Positions 9,076 to 18,228 of a stretch of 64,000 nt of DNA are shown in pieces. The translations under genes and the position numbers were made by a program. Origin of the DNA: Rhodococcus sp. KBS0724 (GTDB taxonomy: Bacteria > Actinomycetota > Actinomycetes > Mycobacteriales > Mycobacteriaceae); assembly GCF_005938745.2 (NCBI RefSeq), contig NZ_VCBX02000001.1:3444001-3508000 (forward strand), given 5' to 3'. The notes under the pieces are model-generated. The model had not been told where the DNA came from. It did no database searches and saw nothing but the letters and a program-made list of their open reading frames with translations. Numbering within the stretch: position 1 is the first letter of the stretch; every line of letters starts with the position of its first letter.

Positions 9076-10327
9076 TTAATGCACTGCGACAGAGTCTAAT
9101 TGGAGAAATACCCACACCGTCGTACGCAGCGGCAGGCGTCCACGCTTAGTAGCCCAGATCAGACCACGCTTGATCGCTGAATTCCGCACCTCACTTGTTC
9201 CCGCAGCAGTCGATCCCATCGCCTCGGCGACCTTCGCAGACCGCGGGTGGTCCTCACCGAGAGTGGACATCGCCGCCAAATATTTCCGCTCCCTCGGGGT
9301 TTGCCCGATCCCACCGCAACGGGAAGAACCCGTCGTCGAGGTGCCGTCGGCCGACCTCGACAGCGCCGAGTGCATCCGCGAGCTCGAACGGCGTGCCTGG
9401 TGCAATGTTCCAGATCGCTTTGCCGTACTCCTGCAGGAAATACGGATAGCCGCCACTCGTTTCGACGAGCACGTCCAACGCTTCTGGAGTGAAATCACCG
9501 CCGTGCGCCTGGACAGGAAATACGGATAGCCGCCACTCGTTTCGACGAGCACGTCCAACGCTTCTGGAGTGAAATCACCGCCGTGCGCCTGGACAGGAAT
9601 CCGCAATGCGTCCGCTGCATCTATGGGCGCCAACGGCCCGATCTTCTGTACAGAAACTGCCCTTCAGCGTATGAGCAGCAGTACGCGAGAACAGCGGGCA
9701 GATAAGGCAGACCTGCACCGATAACGAAGAACGGCCACTGCCGCTGGTTCGCTTCGTGCGCAACGCCACGAGCGCGGCGAGAAAGTCCTGTTCAAGGTCT
9801 TGCATCTCGTCGATGAACAGTCCGAACGCACCTTTTCGCGGACGCAGAACTTCGCAGTTCGCTTCGCGGTCTATCGCGATATAGCCCGGATCTATCTGTG
9901 GGCGAGGCACAGAAACGTTGTCAGTGGAACCCATAACCGATGCACCTACCGAAAAGTTTCGAGCCTGGGCAACCAGATCGTCGACGCTGTCCTTGAGTCA
10001 CTGTTTGCGGCTGTAGCGACGCAAACCCAACGACAGTTCCTGCGCGAGGGTTCTGCGCACAGCCGCGATACCGGAGGTGCTGGGGCGGCCTTCGATACTG
10101 ATGGTCAGCCAGCCCTGGTTGTCGGCATGATGGGCCAGATAATTGAGCAACGACGTCTTCCCGACGCCCCGCAGTCCGGAGAGGATCATTCCGCGGTCGT
10201 AATTGCGGCGTTTGCTGCGCGCGACAAGAAGATCGAACGCGTCGATCTGGTCGTTGCGGCCTTCGAGTGCGGGCGGACGCAGCCCTGATCCGGGGGTGAA
10301 CGGGTTCAACTCGAGGTCAATATCCAA
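9076..10327 (-). pseudogene. AAA/NACHT-type P-loop ATPase, broken by several frameshifts
   Basis: The gene begins at ATG 10327. Its first 109 residues are intact and contain a Walker A motif (GLRGVGKTSLLNYLAHHADN). The frame then closes near 9998. Walker B (KGAFGLFIDEMQDLEQDFLA) appears in another frame at about 9800-9860. The later part is spread over further frames: PIDAADALRIPVQAHGGDFT, ETSGGYPYFLQEYGK, then ERKYLAAMSTLGEDHPRSAK and SEVRNSAIKRGLIWATKRGR. The order matches an ATPase of about 400 residues with a C-terminal winged helix, as in archaeal/actinobacterial ATPases that resemble DUF815/ORC-like proteins. At least four lesions are needed, one of them an 80-bp tandem duplication at 9434. 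Confidence 0.75.
9434..9599. repeat. 80-bp tandem duplication inside the ATPase gene
   Basis: Two adjacent identical copies, 9434-9513 and 9514-9593, with six more matching bases to 9599. Because 80 is not a multiple of three, the duplication changes the reading frame of the ATPase after ETSGGYPYF. Confidence 0.95.
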
Positions 10328-10408
10328 CTGTATAAATACATATCCATTTTTTGGATATACGACTATAGGGGGAGATGGTCACGCACACACCAAACGTGAA
10401 CGCAAAAA

Positions 10409-10611
10409 TTGGATTCCAGCCCTCGTCGCAACACTTGTGATGACGAGACTTCCAGTAAAGGACTCAGGCGCTCCGCAGGGGTGTCCCAGTCGAGCGATTT
10501 CCGGGGTCGGCCGTCAAGCTCCTCCGCGACTGCCAAGAGTTTGTCGACGCTGTGTGCTGCCAGGTCGGTACACGCGGGAAGCATTGGTGGAGAACCCCAT
10601 TGGACGTTCTT
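10409..10611 (-). mobile_element. IS30-family terminal remnant
   Basis: About 200 bp matching the transposase 3' end of the IS30 element at 30941-32580, starting exactly at the element's terminal sequence (TTGGATTCCAG) and continuing through DLAAHSVDKLLAVAEELDGR and SLDWDTPAERLSPLLEVSSS. Homology ends abruptly near 10611. It differs from the full copy at scattered bases, so this is an older, separate insertion and not recent debris. Confidence 0.85.
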
Positions 10612-10798
10612 ATGCCCTGATGGTCACGCTCCGGTTTACAGGTCTGCACGCAGGAAAATCGTCCGGCATCTCGACGGTCAAAATGCACACCCAACCCGCA
10701 AAACTGCTCTCAACTCATTTCAGTTGCTGGTGTAGGAAGAGCATGTCGATTTGATTGCATCTCCCAATGAACGGCGCTGGGTCGGTGAGACTGACACG

Positions 10799-10960
10799 AT
10801 GACGCTCGAAGAAAAACGAGACAACCGATCGCCCACGACGTGGCTCAGTGTGGCTTTCTTGGCCCTGACGCTCTCGTTCGTGCACCTGATGATTGGGCTT
10901 CTCATCCGGTGGACTGCGCTGGTGTTCACGGTTGCTGGAGTCCTGCTCACCTATTTCTGA
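10799..10960 (+). CDS. Small two-helix membrane protein
   Basis: A 53-residue ORF from ATG 10799 (the frame is open from 10751). A charged N-terminus, MTLEEKRDNRSPTTW, is followed by two hydrophobic segments, LSVAFLALTLSFVHLMIGLL and WTALVFTVAGVLLTY. The hydrophobic pattern and codon use look real, but there is no strong RBS and no recognised family. Confidence 0.45.
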   Translation: MTLEEKRDNRSPTTWLSVAFLALTLSFVHLMIGLLIRWTALVFTVAGVLLTYF

Positions 10961-11611
10961 TATAAGAAGCGTCGTCGCAGTCAGTCGTCGGCTCTGTTCG
11001 GTTTCACCTACGCACGCTTTGCCACGCCGGCTCTGACTACGAGCGGAGCAACGATTTTCGTACCCATATCGGCGGCAATAAACAGCGTCGGGTAGCGCAG
11101 GATCGTCTGCGGTTCCTCGATAAATCCGGTGCCGGCAGACGAACTGACAGTGACAACTGCCGGATCGAGCGAACCGATTCTTCAGTCCTGGCCGGAGGTA
11201 CCGCAAACTTCAATACAAAAGGTGTGCTCGAACCGAATCAGCTACCGAGGTCGTCGAGCAGCGGGACTGACCTGTCACCACGTTACTGCGACCGACTCCG
11301 GAACGGTTGGTGCTCAGACTCACCAAGTTTGATGCTCAGAACACCGGAGCAAATACGGCCATGCCGTGGAGTAGACCTGCCGCGCTCACCGGCACCGTCG
11401 TTGCGCAAGCTCACACGATGAAAGTTTCGGGGCCTCGATGAGCAAGATTGCCGCAGCGCTCGATGTCAGCCGATTCGACCTTTTACAGGAGCCCGACCTA
11501 AGTAATCAAATTCGGCGACGTCTCATACGATTCTTCCCCTCCCATGAATCCTGGTAGACCCGTCGGACTTCGATTCCTTCGCGCACCGTTCGAGGCGGTA
11601 CGGTTCGAACG
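10961..11611. other. Non-coding stretch, 650 bp
   Basis: No convincing gene on either strand. Its right end carries an 11-bp inverted repeat that runs into the start of the lipoprotein gene. Confidence 0.35.
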
Positions 11612-11615
11612 GTGC
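11583..11615. promoter_or_regulatory. Inverted repeat overlapping the lipoprotein start codon
   Basis: GCACCGTTCGA (11583-11593) and TCGAACGGTGC (11605-11615) are perfect 11-bp arms separated by 11 nt. The GTG start at 11612 lies inside the right arm. It could be an operator, or an mRNA hairpin hiding the start. Confidence 0.55.
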
Positions 11616-12013
11616 GGAAACTCGTGCTCACAGCGGTAGCGATTGTCTTACTTGGTGGGCTTTGGGGATGCGCCAACGACCGCGACCAGCCTGCGTCGTC
11701 AGGGCCAGCAGACGCCGCTGATATCGCCGACACCGTCCGTCGGTATTTCGACGCCTACAACGCCGGCGACGTCGCCGGACTCAACGCGACCTCATGTTCC
11801 GCCGCGCAGCATGACAGCGCAACGGTTCCTCCATCGAAGACGATTCTGACCGCCGTCGAAGAGCCGATCATAGAGGGCGATTCGGCGCGAGTGCCAGTCG
11901 AAATCACAGTCCAATTCGACGGCGCTGCCCCCACTCCTAGTCGAACACAGATTTCACTAGTCGCCGAAGACGGGCACTGGGGCGTGTGCATGTTCGAACG
12001 ACGCAGCGAGTGA
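11612..12013 (+). CDS. Putative secreted lipoprotein with NTF2-like domain
   Basis: 133 residues starting GTG 11612. The N-terminus is a lipoprotein signal peptide (RKLVLTAVAIVLLGGLWGC) with lipid-acceptor cysteine at residue 20. The mature part starts with an acidic linker, then a helix (IADTVRRYFDAYNAGDVAGL) and a beta-rich C-terminus (ARVPVEITVQFDG; GHWGVCMFE). This pattern is common in mycobacterial and rhodococcal lipoproteins with an NTF2-like or Low-molecular-weight-antigen fold. The function is unknown; location would be the outer face of the cytoplasmic membrane. Confidence 0.72.
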   Translation: MRKLVLTAVAIVLLGGLWGCANDRDQPASSGPADAADIADTVRRYFDAYNAGDVAGLNATSCSAAQHDSATVPPSKTILTAVEEPIIEGDSARVPVEITVQFDGAAPTPSRTQISLVAEDGHWGVCMFERRSE

Positions 12014-12328
12014 CTGTCTGGGTCCAGCGTGTCCTACCTGGTTGCCGCGCGACGAGGTAGGACTGGAAGTCGCACAGAGCTACCGTGTTGCATTTACTCG
12101 CTGACGCCACGGAATATCAGCAGTCAACTATAAATAGACGAATCTAGCTGACCACCAAGGTGATTCATCCTCTGAACCTGCGCCAGCTCTGGGCAGCCGA
12201 GCAACAAACTACCGCTGAGATGCGTGCCCTGCACCACCCGAACAAGCTGAGCGGCAATCAAATCCAGTGGATCAAACGACCGGCACCAGTAATAGGCCTA
12301 AGCGACGCATAAGCGGCATCACACTATC
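12014..12328. other. Intergenic, 315 bp, nothing recognised
   Basis: No ORF with plausible protein character. It probably contains the promoter for the membrane protein gene at 12329. Confidence 0.4.
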
Positions 12329-12787
12329 GTGACAGTCATGAAACCTGCGCCGCTCCCCCCGCGCCCTCTCCGAATCGGCCTATCCGTCGTCGCATGGTTC
12401 AACCTGCTCTCCGCCCTCCTCGGAATGGCTGGACTAACCGCCGGTGGCGGGTTCGGTCTCCCCCCGGAATGGATCGAAGGAACCGTCTTCGCTTCCTACT
12501 TTTGGCCAGGCATCATCCTTGGCATCATCGTCGGCGGAAGCCAGGCACTCACACTCGTTGCCCACTTCCGCAGGTACACACTGGCATGGGGTCTACACGC
12601 CGCAGCCGGCCTGATCATGATGATTTGGGTCTTCGTCGAAATCGCCATCATCCTCGTCTGGTCACCGCTGCACGGCATCTATTTCGCCACCGGCATCATT
12701 CAGACAACCCTCGCCGTGCTCGCTCTAGGCGCCTGGCCGCACCCCTTCCTCCAACGAACCCCAAAGCAACCACCATCCTCTTCATGA
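12329..12787 (+). CDS. Four-helix integral membrane protein of unknown function
   Basis: About 150 residues; start GTG 12329 or ATG 12338. Four hydrophobic segments are visible: LSVVAWFNLLSALLGMAGLT, FASYFWPGIILGIIVGGSQA, LAWGLHAAAGLIMMIWVFVE and GIYFATGIIQTTLAVLALGA, with short basic loops and a cytoplasmic proline-rich tail. No catalytic motif is seen. Confidence 0.68.
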   Translation: MTVMKPAPLPPRPLRIGLSVVAWFNLLSALLGMAGLTAGGGFGLPPEWIEGTVFASYFWPGIILGIIVGGSQALTLVAHFRRYTLAWGLHAAAGLIMMIWVFVEIAIILVWSPLHGIYFATGIIQTTLAVLALGAWPHPFLQRTPKQPPSSS

Positions 12788-12962
12788 CCGCACGGCAAGA
12801 CATAATCTTCACAAATTCCTCAACACAACGTTCAGGTGCGTCCTCCCGCTGCGATGCCTCGGACTAACTGTTGATCATTCCCACACCGTGTTCGATCGCT
12901 TGCCGAAGTGGACCACCAAAACCGAACACGCGGCGTAGTGGAGCAAAGGCCCTACAGACAAC

Positions 12963-12996
12963 ACCAACGCCGTCCAGCATCCGGGACGGCGTTGGT
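12963..12996. terminator. Strong stem-loop, likely terminator
   Basis: Perfect 13-bp inverted repeat ACCAACGCCGTCC / GGACGGCGTTGGT with an 8-nt loop, followed by TCATTTT. The position 170 bp after the membrane protein gene fits a terminator. Confidence 0.7.
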
Positions 12997-13602
12997 TCAT
13001 TTTCAGGAAGCGGCCGAACCTCGCCTGCCGAGCACTGAGAGATCAGCTGACGATGAGGCGCCGCTCACCACTAGTTCTAAGCCGAGCCAACCTCATGATC
13101 TGCGGCTTCGACGCCCTCTTCAACTTCTTGTCGATAATCAACTTGGCCCGCGTTGCATTGATCTGCGCGTCAGTCACATGCGCAGCGCGTTGTGGTGTCG
13201 AACCGTCATGACTAATCCTCTAAGTCTTCACTGCCAGTATCACCCAACGCGAGCACCTCATCAAAAAAGTGACTTCGCCGGACCATTTGCTAGCCGTCGA
13301 GAACGAACTCAGCAACCGTCCCAGGGTCGTCCTACAAGACAGTTGTCCGACAGAGCTATTCACGGCCCTACTAGGCAACAAACCCCCTTCGATGTTGCGA
13401 CGTAGACCGGAATCCAAAGCGCCGTACCTTGATCAGCTTCCACCTGCTGTCGACAGGACTCAACGGCGGCCGTCGATGCGTGCTCACTGATTTGCCAGCG
13501 TCCGATCGCCCACACAACTTCGACCGACACCACGACGCGGCCGCCGGCCCCTGCTCGAATACGGCAAGGCCCCTCGACGGCTGACGCTGCAGCTCAAGGA
13601 TC
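12997..13602. other. Non-coding stretch after the terminator, 606 bp
   Basis: No recognisable gene; the open frames are short or low-complexity basic sequence. Confidence 0.35.
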
Positions 13603-13914
13603 TCACCGTGCCGATAGCGTTGGCGTCAGGCCCGTTACGACGAACCCGTTCCGGGAAGTGACGAGCTGTCTCCGGGGAGCGTGGGGTGTAAGTTCGGACA
13701 AGCGTGGGTACAGATCGCAGCCACCCGCACCGACATTCGCGTTGTGCAGTGCACCGAAGTATTGGGGTGCGTAAAATTCGAACTTATTGATGTGCAGTTG
13801 ACCGGGTCCGGTCCCGAAGAACATTTCGACGACGACGTCCGTTGGGGTGTTCGCCCTCGCGTAGCGCTCGTTGTCGCCGTCGTAGCCGACCGGGTTGTCG
13901 ATCTCAACAATCAC
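13603..13914 (-). CDS. Hypothetical protein, possibly truncated
   Basis: A 103-codon ORF from GTG 13914 with good third-position GC and ordered-protein composition in its first 75 residues: MIVEIDNPVGYDGDNERYAR, VVVEMFFGTGPGQLHINKFE, FYAPQYFGALHNANVGAGGC. The C-terminal 25 residues look less natural. I do not recognise the family. It could be a fragment of a larger beta-rich protein. Confidence 0.4.
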   Translation of the reverse strand: MIVEIDNPVGYDGDNERYARANTPTDVVVEMFFGTGPGQLHINKFEFYAPQYFGALHNANVGAGGCDLYPRLSELTPHAPRRQLVTSRNGFVVTGLTPTLSAR

Positions 13915-14113
13915 GCCGACTCAGTCGCACACATCACTCCCACGAAAATGTCTATCTTCCTACCTTGCAGCTACTTTCAGATTCAATCTGACCTATTCAC
14001 GTCAAGCAAACTGCGCTGCTTACCTCAGCAACTCGACACGGGAGAAAGGCCAACTAGTAGCTCGACGTCGCTCACACATGTCAGCGACCTCGGTGGACCA
14101 ACTCCGACGACCT

Positions 14114-15406
14114 CTATCCAGCTGGCTCGCCTGCCGTCGAATCTGCATTCATCTGACGCGAATGAAAAAGGTTGTCGGGCACCACCTTTTTACGATCACG
14201 TAAGTACTCGATGCACCACACTAGGCTCGCTGCAGCAGGAAACGACGCCCCGAGCAGACACACACCGCTCCAGCCGAAGGACGGGTAGACGGCGGCGGAG
14301 AGGACACTACCGATCGAACCGGCCGTGAAATACGCCGTCATGTACGCGGTATTGAGGCGACTACGCGCATCAGGACGTAAGGGGTAGAAGATACTTTGAT
14401 TGCTAATGTGGGTGCCCTGAACTCCCAGGTCCAGTAAAGCGACCCCGACCGCCAACGCAATCACGTGACGCTCACCGATCGCCAGCAGGATGAAACTCAG
14501 CGCTGTCAACGCGACGAACACTCCGGTCTGCATCCGTGCGCAACCTCGATCTGCGAGGACGCCGGCAAACCGAGCGGCCAAGGCGCCCGCGACGCCGACC
14601 ACCGTGAACAAACCAATGCGGGTTTCGGACCAGCCATAATCCGGTCCGGCGAGCAGAAAGCCGATACTTGTCCACAACACGCCGAAAGACGCATAAGTGA
14701 GCATTCCGAACCACATCCGGGATCTCAGAACTGATTCCTCCCGAACCAGTGCCACTACCGACGTGAGCAGTTCACGATAAGATATTTGCGTCTCCGGCAC
14801 CGACCTCGGCAACAGTCGCACCAGTCCACACGTGAACAACGTCAATATCGCCGCAACAACGAAAACCGCTCGCCATCCAGCGATTCCGGCAACGAGACCA
14901 GCGATCACACGGGAGAGCAGAATACCGAGCAGGAGCCCGGTCATCACGTTACCGATCACTCTGCCACGCTCGTCCTCGCGAGCCAGCGCAGCGGCGAAAG
15001 GAACCAGTATCTGTCCTACCACCGAACCCAGTCCCACCAGTACCGCGGCCGACGCGAGAATCTGCCAAGTCGACGAAAAAACCATCACCACCAGACAGGC
15101 AGCAGTGCCGACAAGCATGAAGGTCAGAAGTCGGCGCCGCTCGAGCAGATCGCCTAACGGAACCAACAACGCTAGACCTATGGCATACCCGACTTGGCTC
15201 GCTGTAACGACGAGACCCACTGAGGTGCTCGACACGTCGAAAGTAGTAGCAATGGACCCGACCAACGGTTGCGCGTAGTAGCTGTTGGCGACCACAAGTC
15301 CGGATGCCAGCGCCATCACCACCACCAGTTTCGGATTCATCCGAGATTCTGCCGAGAGTGCTGCGCGCTCATGAGTGCGAGGATGCGATCGACGACCTTC
15401 AATCAT
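14114..15406 (-). CDS. MFS transporter (drug/sugar efflux, YnfM/NepI-like)
   Basis: A 12-helix major facilitator. The frame is open from TTG 15445; ATG 15406 or ATG 15340 (MNPKLVVVMALASGLVVANS) are the realistic starts. Signature features are YYAQPLVGSIATTFDVSS in the first loop, GLALLVPLGDLLERRRLL (motif A, GDLLERRR), REDERGRVIGNVMTGLLLGI (TM5 region), then GVLADRGCARMQTGVF in the second half. Exporters of this group expel small molecules with proton exchange. The gene is divergent from a LysR regulator with a short AT-rich spacer, so it is probably controlled by it. Confidence 0.88.
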   Translation of the reverse strand: MIEGRRSHPRTHERAALSAESRMNPKLVVVMALASGLVVANSYYAQPLVGSIATTFDVSSTSVGLVVTASQVGYAIGLALLVPLGDLLERRRLLTFMLVGTAACLVVMVFSSTWQILASAAVLVGLGSVVGQILVPFAAALAREDERGRVIGNVMTGLLLGILLSRVIAGLVAGIAGWRAVFVVAAILTLFTCGLVRLLPRSVPETQISYRELLTSVVALVREESVLRSRMWFGMLTYASFGVLWTSIGFLLAGPDYGWSETRIGLFTVVGVAGALAARFAGVLADRGCARMQTGVFVALTALSFILLAIGERHVIALAVGVALLDLGVQGTHISNQSIFYPLRPDARSRLNTAYMTAYFTAGSIGSVLSAAVYPSFGWSGVCLLGASFPAAASLVWCIEYLRDRKKVVPDNLFHSRQMNADSTAGEPAG

Positions 15407-15447
15407 GGCCCCATCGTTCAGGGAACCCACTGTGCTGTCCAACAACT

Positions 15448-15473
15448 TATTATGATCCTATTGAGAAGTAATA
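15448..15473. promoter_or_regulatory. AT-rich divergent promoter/LysR operator region
   Basis: TTATTA...TAATA imperfect dyad in a short AT-rich island directly upstream of the LysR start at 15481 and upstream of the MFS gene. LysR regulators typically bind such T-N11-A dyads next to their own gene. Confidence 0.4.
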
Positions 15474-15480
15474 TCACTGA

Positions 15481-16395
15481 ATGGATTCTCGAAAACTCAC
15501 ACACTTCGCTGCAGTGGCCGAACTCGGGAACTTCACGCGAGCAGCCGAAATACTCCACCTGTCGCAATCAGGTCTCAGTGCCTCGATTCGAGCTTTGGAA
15601 AACGATCTCGGGTGCACACTGTTCGAACGCACCACACGCAGCGTTCTTCTCACCGCTTCCGGACATCTCCTGCATCGACACGCTCCTCGCATCCTGCGGG
15701 AGATCGCTGATGCTCAAAATTCACTTGATGCCTTGAAAGACTGTGACACAGGTAGTTTCGCCCTCGGCGTTGTCCAAACCCTTTCAGCTGTAGACCTGCC
15801 CGCCGTGCTCGCACAGTTCCATCTGCACCATCCCGGAATCAACGTCACCCTCATCGAAGCACCTTCGGCGGATCTACTCGCTGCGGTAGAAAGTGCCGAT
15901 CTCGATCTTGCTTATGTGGCGCTGGATTCGACTGCACTGCCGCCAGGTCTCGTCGCGCTGAGAAATTACACCGAGCGCCTCCTACTCGTGGTGGGCGAGG
16001 CCCACGCACTGGCAGAGCGAAGCACGATCGAACTTGCAGAACTACAAGATCACTCGTTCATCGATTTTCAGGCCGGCCTCGGACTGGAAACAGTGGTCGC
16101 AGCCCTGTTCGCCGAATCCGGAGTGCACCGTCACATCGCATTTCGAACCAGCGAAATGGATCTCGTCCTCGCACTGGTCCGCCACAGCCTTGGCGTCGCA
16201 GTCGTGCCCGAGCCCATCGCAGAACGCAGTGGCCTACGACAAATTCTCCTAACCCCAGGCAACCCCGCCAGAGAAGTCGCACTGATCGGCAGAACACCAT
16301 CACCCACCAATCCCGCTGCACGGGCATTCCTGCGACTCACCGCCGACCCCGATCTCAACATGAGAACACCCCGACAATCTCGGCGAAAACTCTAA
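15481..16395 (+). CDS. LysR-family transcriptional regulator
   Basis: 304 residues. Winged HTH at about residues 1-60 (FAAVAELGNFTRAAEILHLS, SQSGLSASIRALENDLGCTL, FERTTRSVLLTASG), then the periplasmic-binding-protein-like effector domain from about residue 88 (GVVQTLSAVDLPAVLAQFHL; LDLAYVALDST; VRHSLGVAVVPE). It is divergent from the MFS exporter, the usual arrangement for a regulator of an efflux gene induced by its substrate. The extra basic tail (RTPRQSRRKL) is unusual but short. Confidence 0.92.
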   Translation: MDSRKLTHFAAVAELGNFTRAAEILHLSQSGLSASIRALENDLGCTLFERTTRSVLLTASGHLLHRHAPRILREIADAQNSLDALKDCDTGSFALGVVQTLSAVDLPAVLAQFHLHHPGINVTLIEAPSADLLAAVESADLDLAYVALDSTALPPGLVALRNYTERLLLVVGEAHALAERSTIELAELQDHSFIDFQAGLGLETVVAALFAESGVHRHIAFRTSEMDLVLALVRHSLGVAVVPEPIAERSGLRQILLTPGNPAREVALIGRTPSPTNPAARAFLRLTADPDLNMRTPRQSRRKL

Positions 16396-16524
16396 AACAG
16401 TTGCGGCACAAACTTCCGGTGGAACAAACTCACTCGAGGATCGTGCGGTGGGGCGTACAGGGAGGCGAGTCGGCCCGCATCCGGTGCGCCTTCCCGCCCG
16501 TCGGGTGGTCTGTCCGAGGTTTGC

Positions 16525-16716
16525 TCAACCTAGGCGATTTCGGTCATAGAGCAGTCCGAAGAAGATCGCTACTGCGGCGAGGATGTACAAGCAGATGATC
16601 AGCTGTGTTGTCCATCGATCCGCTTTGTCGACATGTCTCGAGCGTCTACGTTTGCGCCTGGAAGGTATTTTCACCGGCGAATTTTCCCACGTGGCGGGGT
16701 TTGTTTGCACGTTCAA
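16525..16716 (-). CDS. Small single-pass membrane protein
   Basis: A 60-residue product with a very basic cytoplasmic N-terminus (SRRKRRRSRHVDKADRW), one transmembrane helix (LIICLYILAAVAIFFGLLYD) and a short tail. The start is TTG 16716 or GTG 16710. The composition is convincing for a membrane peptide, but no family is recognised. Confidence 0.45.
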   Translation of the reverse strand: MNVQTNPATWENSPVKIPSRRKRRRSRHVDKADRWTTQLIICLYILAAVAIFFGLLYDRNRLG

Positions 16717-16928
16717 CTAAACGCCTGAGTGAGGATTCACCCCCGGTTTCACCCTCCCAAACTTGCTTCTGAACAGGCAGTTCACCTAGGTCCCTATCGC
16801 CTCCTGCCAAAGGGGGTACAGGATTCGGGACCGACAGCACTGGCGACTCACCCAAGTTAGGTTCTGGACTTTCACCCCAGTTTCGGGGGATGGTTAGCAA
16901 TGCAATCGAACATGGCCACGGATACACA

Positions 16929-17192
16929 ATGAACCTCTGGGTCGACAACTTACGAAAACCACCAGACGGGTGGACGTGGGCAAAGACCAGTTCAGGCGCT
17001 ATCGATGCACTCTGCTTCGGCATGGTGGAACGGATCTCCCTTGCCTATGACCTAGGCGGTAGGGACACCACATCCTCGGTCGTTTTCTGGATGCGCGAAA
17101 ACAGGATGTGGCCACGGGAGATTTGCGTTCACAGCGCCAATCCGGCAGGTGTCGAATGGCTGACCAGAATGATCGACCGGCACCGCAGGTAG
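16929..17192 (+). CDS. Stand-alone cyclic-phosphate processing receiver (cREC) domain protein
   Basis: From ATG 16929 the product is 87 residues and is one REC-like domain: MNLWVDNLRKPPDGWTWAKT (D-N in place of the usual DD at the strand-1 end), AIDALCFGMVERISLAYDLG (YDLG instead of the common DHDLG), then WPREICVHSANPAGVEWLTR (conserved HSANP). The family occurs with cyclic-phosphate or NUDIX contexts in conflict systems. Here it stands alone between IS remnants. Changes at the acidic positions suggest weakened function. Confidence 0.7.
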   Translation: MNLWVDNLRKPPDGWTWAKTSSGAIDALCFGMVERISLAYDLGGRDTTSSVVFWMRENRMWPREICVHSANPAGVEWLTRMIDRHRR

Positions 17193-17538
17193 CGGTTGAG
17201 TTCATCCGAATGCTGTACGACGATCAGTCCCCCTGAAGCAGTGTGTTGCTACCCGAATGGGGACGGCCTAGAGGTGGAAGCGTCGGCGCTCGATGCTGTC
17301 GCCGGCGCGCGCCCGCGTTGGCAGTGCTGAGAAGGTCGCGATTGCGTTGTCGCTGTGTGGCGCCGCGAGCAGCATCAATGTTGGCGTCTGCGCTGGAGTT
17401 TCCGTCGAACGGTCGCTGTGCTGCTGGTCCGAGCCGGGATTGTCGATCCGCACGCTTGCGGAAACTCTCGGCCACAAACTCGACATTCAGCCACAGCGAC
17501 GTCGCCGATGCGGGTTTCGTCAAGAAACTCCACGATCC
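17193..17538. other. Non-coding stretch, 346 bp
   Basis: No gene recognised; it leads into transposase debris. Confidence 0.35.
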
Positions 17539-17640
17539 AACGTCCGTGAGGTCGAGGAGATGCTGCTCGAACGCGGTTTCGTGGTCAGCTACGAGACGAT
17601 CCGGCCGTGGTGAGCCAAGTTCGGGCAGGCTTTGGGAGGT
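17539..17640 (+). mobile_element. IS6-family transposase remnant
   Basis: About 25 codons (VREVEEMLLERGFVVSYETI, then RPW and a stop, then AKFGQA read in frame past it) match the N-terminal region of IS6-type transposases, where the HTH precedes the DDE domain. The rest is missing. Confidence 0.55.
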
Positions 17641-17724
17641 CGACAAGGCCTGTACCCCGACTGCCGGTCATTCCTTTGCCCGGCGTGTTGGCCATGGAGT
17701 GTTACGACGAAGCGCTATGCGGCG

Positions 17725-18228
17725 TCAATCAAGTGAGCGACCACGCCGAGATAGGGGTGAGACTTTGACGACGACCACGCCCCACCGCGTTCCTTGGCCA
17801 ACGCACTGATCTCGCCGTCCCGCAAGCCCGCAGTAGACGACGGCGAGCAGTTTTCGGGCCGCATCGATCTCCGCGATGCTCTCGCCGCGGCGAGCTTCGA
17901 CCCGCAATCGATCGGCAGCGATCTGGGCGGTGGTCTTACGTTGGATCGCCTCCACCGTGGCCCAGCGGACGAGCTTACTGCCTTGTTTGGTGCTCTGTCC
18001 GCAGTTGCCACGGTGTCGGATTCGCGGTGCAGTGGTGTCCATCCGGGCCATATGCACAAACCGTTCCGGGCCGGCGAATCGGGTGGCGACGTCGATTTCG
18101 GCAACAAAGATCGCTGCCAGGATCTGCCCGACCCCGGGCAAACCCTGGATCGCCCGATAACCGTCGTGCTCGCGCAACTGCTCGCCGATCCCGGCCGGTA
18201 AACACGGCTTCCTCGGCGGCGAATGCAA
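17725..18228 (-). mobile_element. IS110-family transposase C-terminal remnant
   Basis: Pieces of the Transposase_20 domain lie in neighbouring frames: GIGEQLREHDGYRAIQGLPG, VGQILAAIFVAEIDVATRFA, GSKLVRWATVEAIQRKTTAQ, RKLLAVVYCGL. At least two frameshifts and no RuvC-like N-terminal half. It is only distantly related to the intact IS110 element at 29321-30683. Confidence 0.75.
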
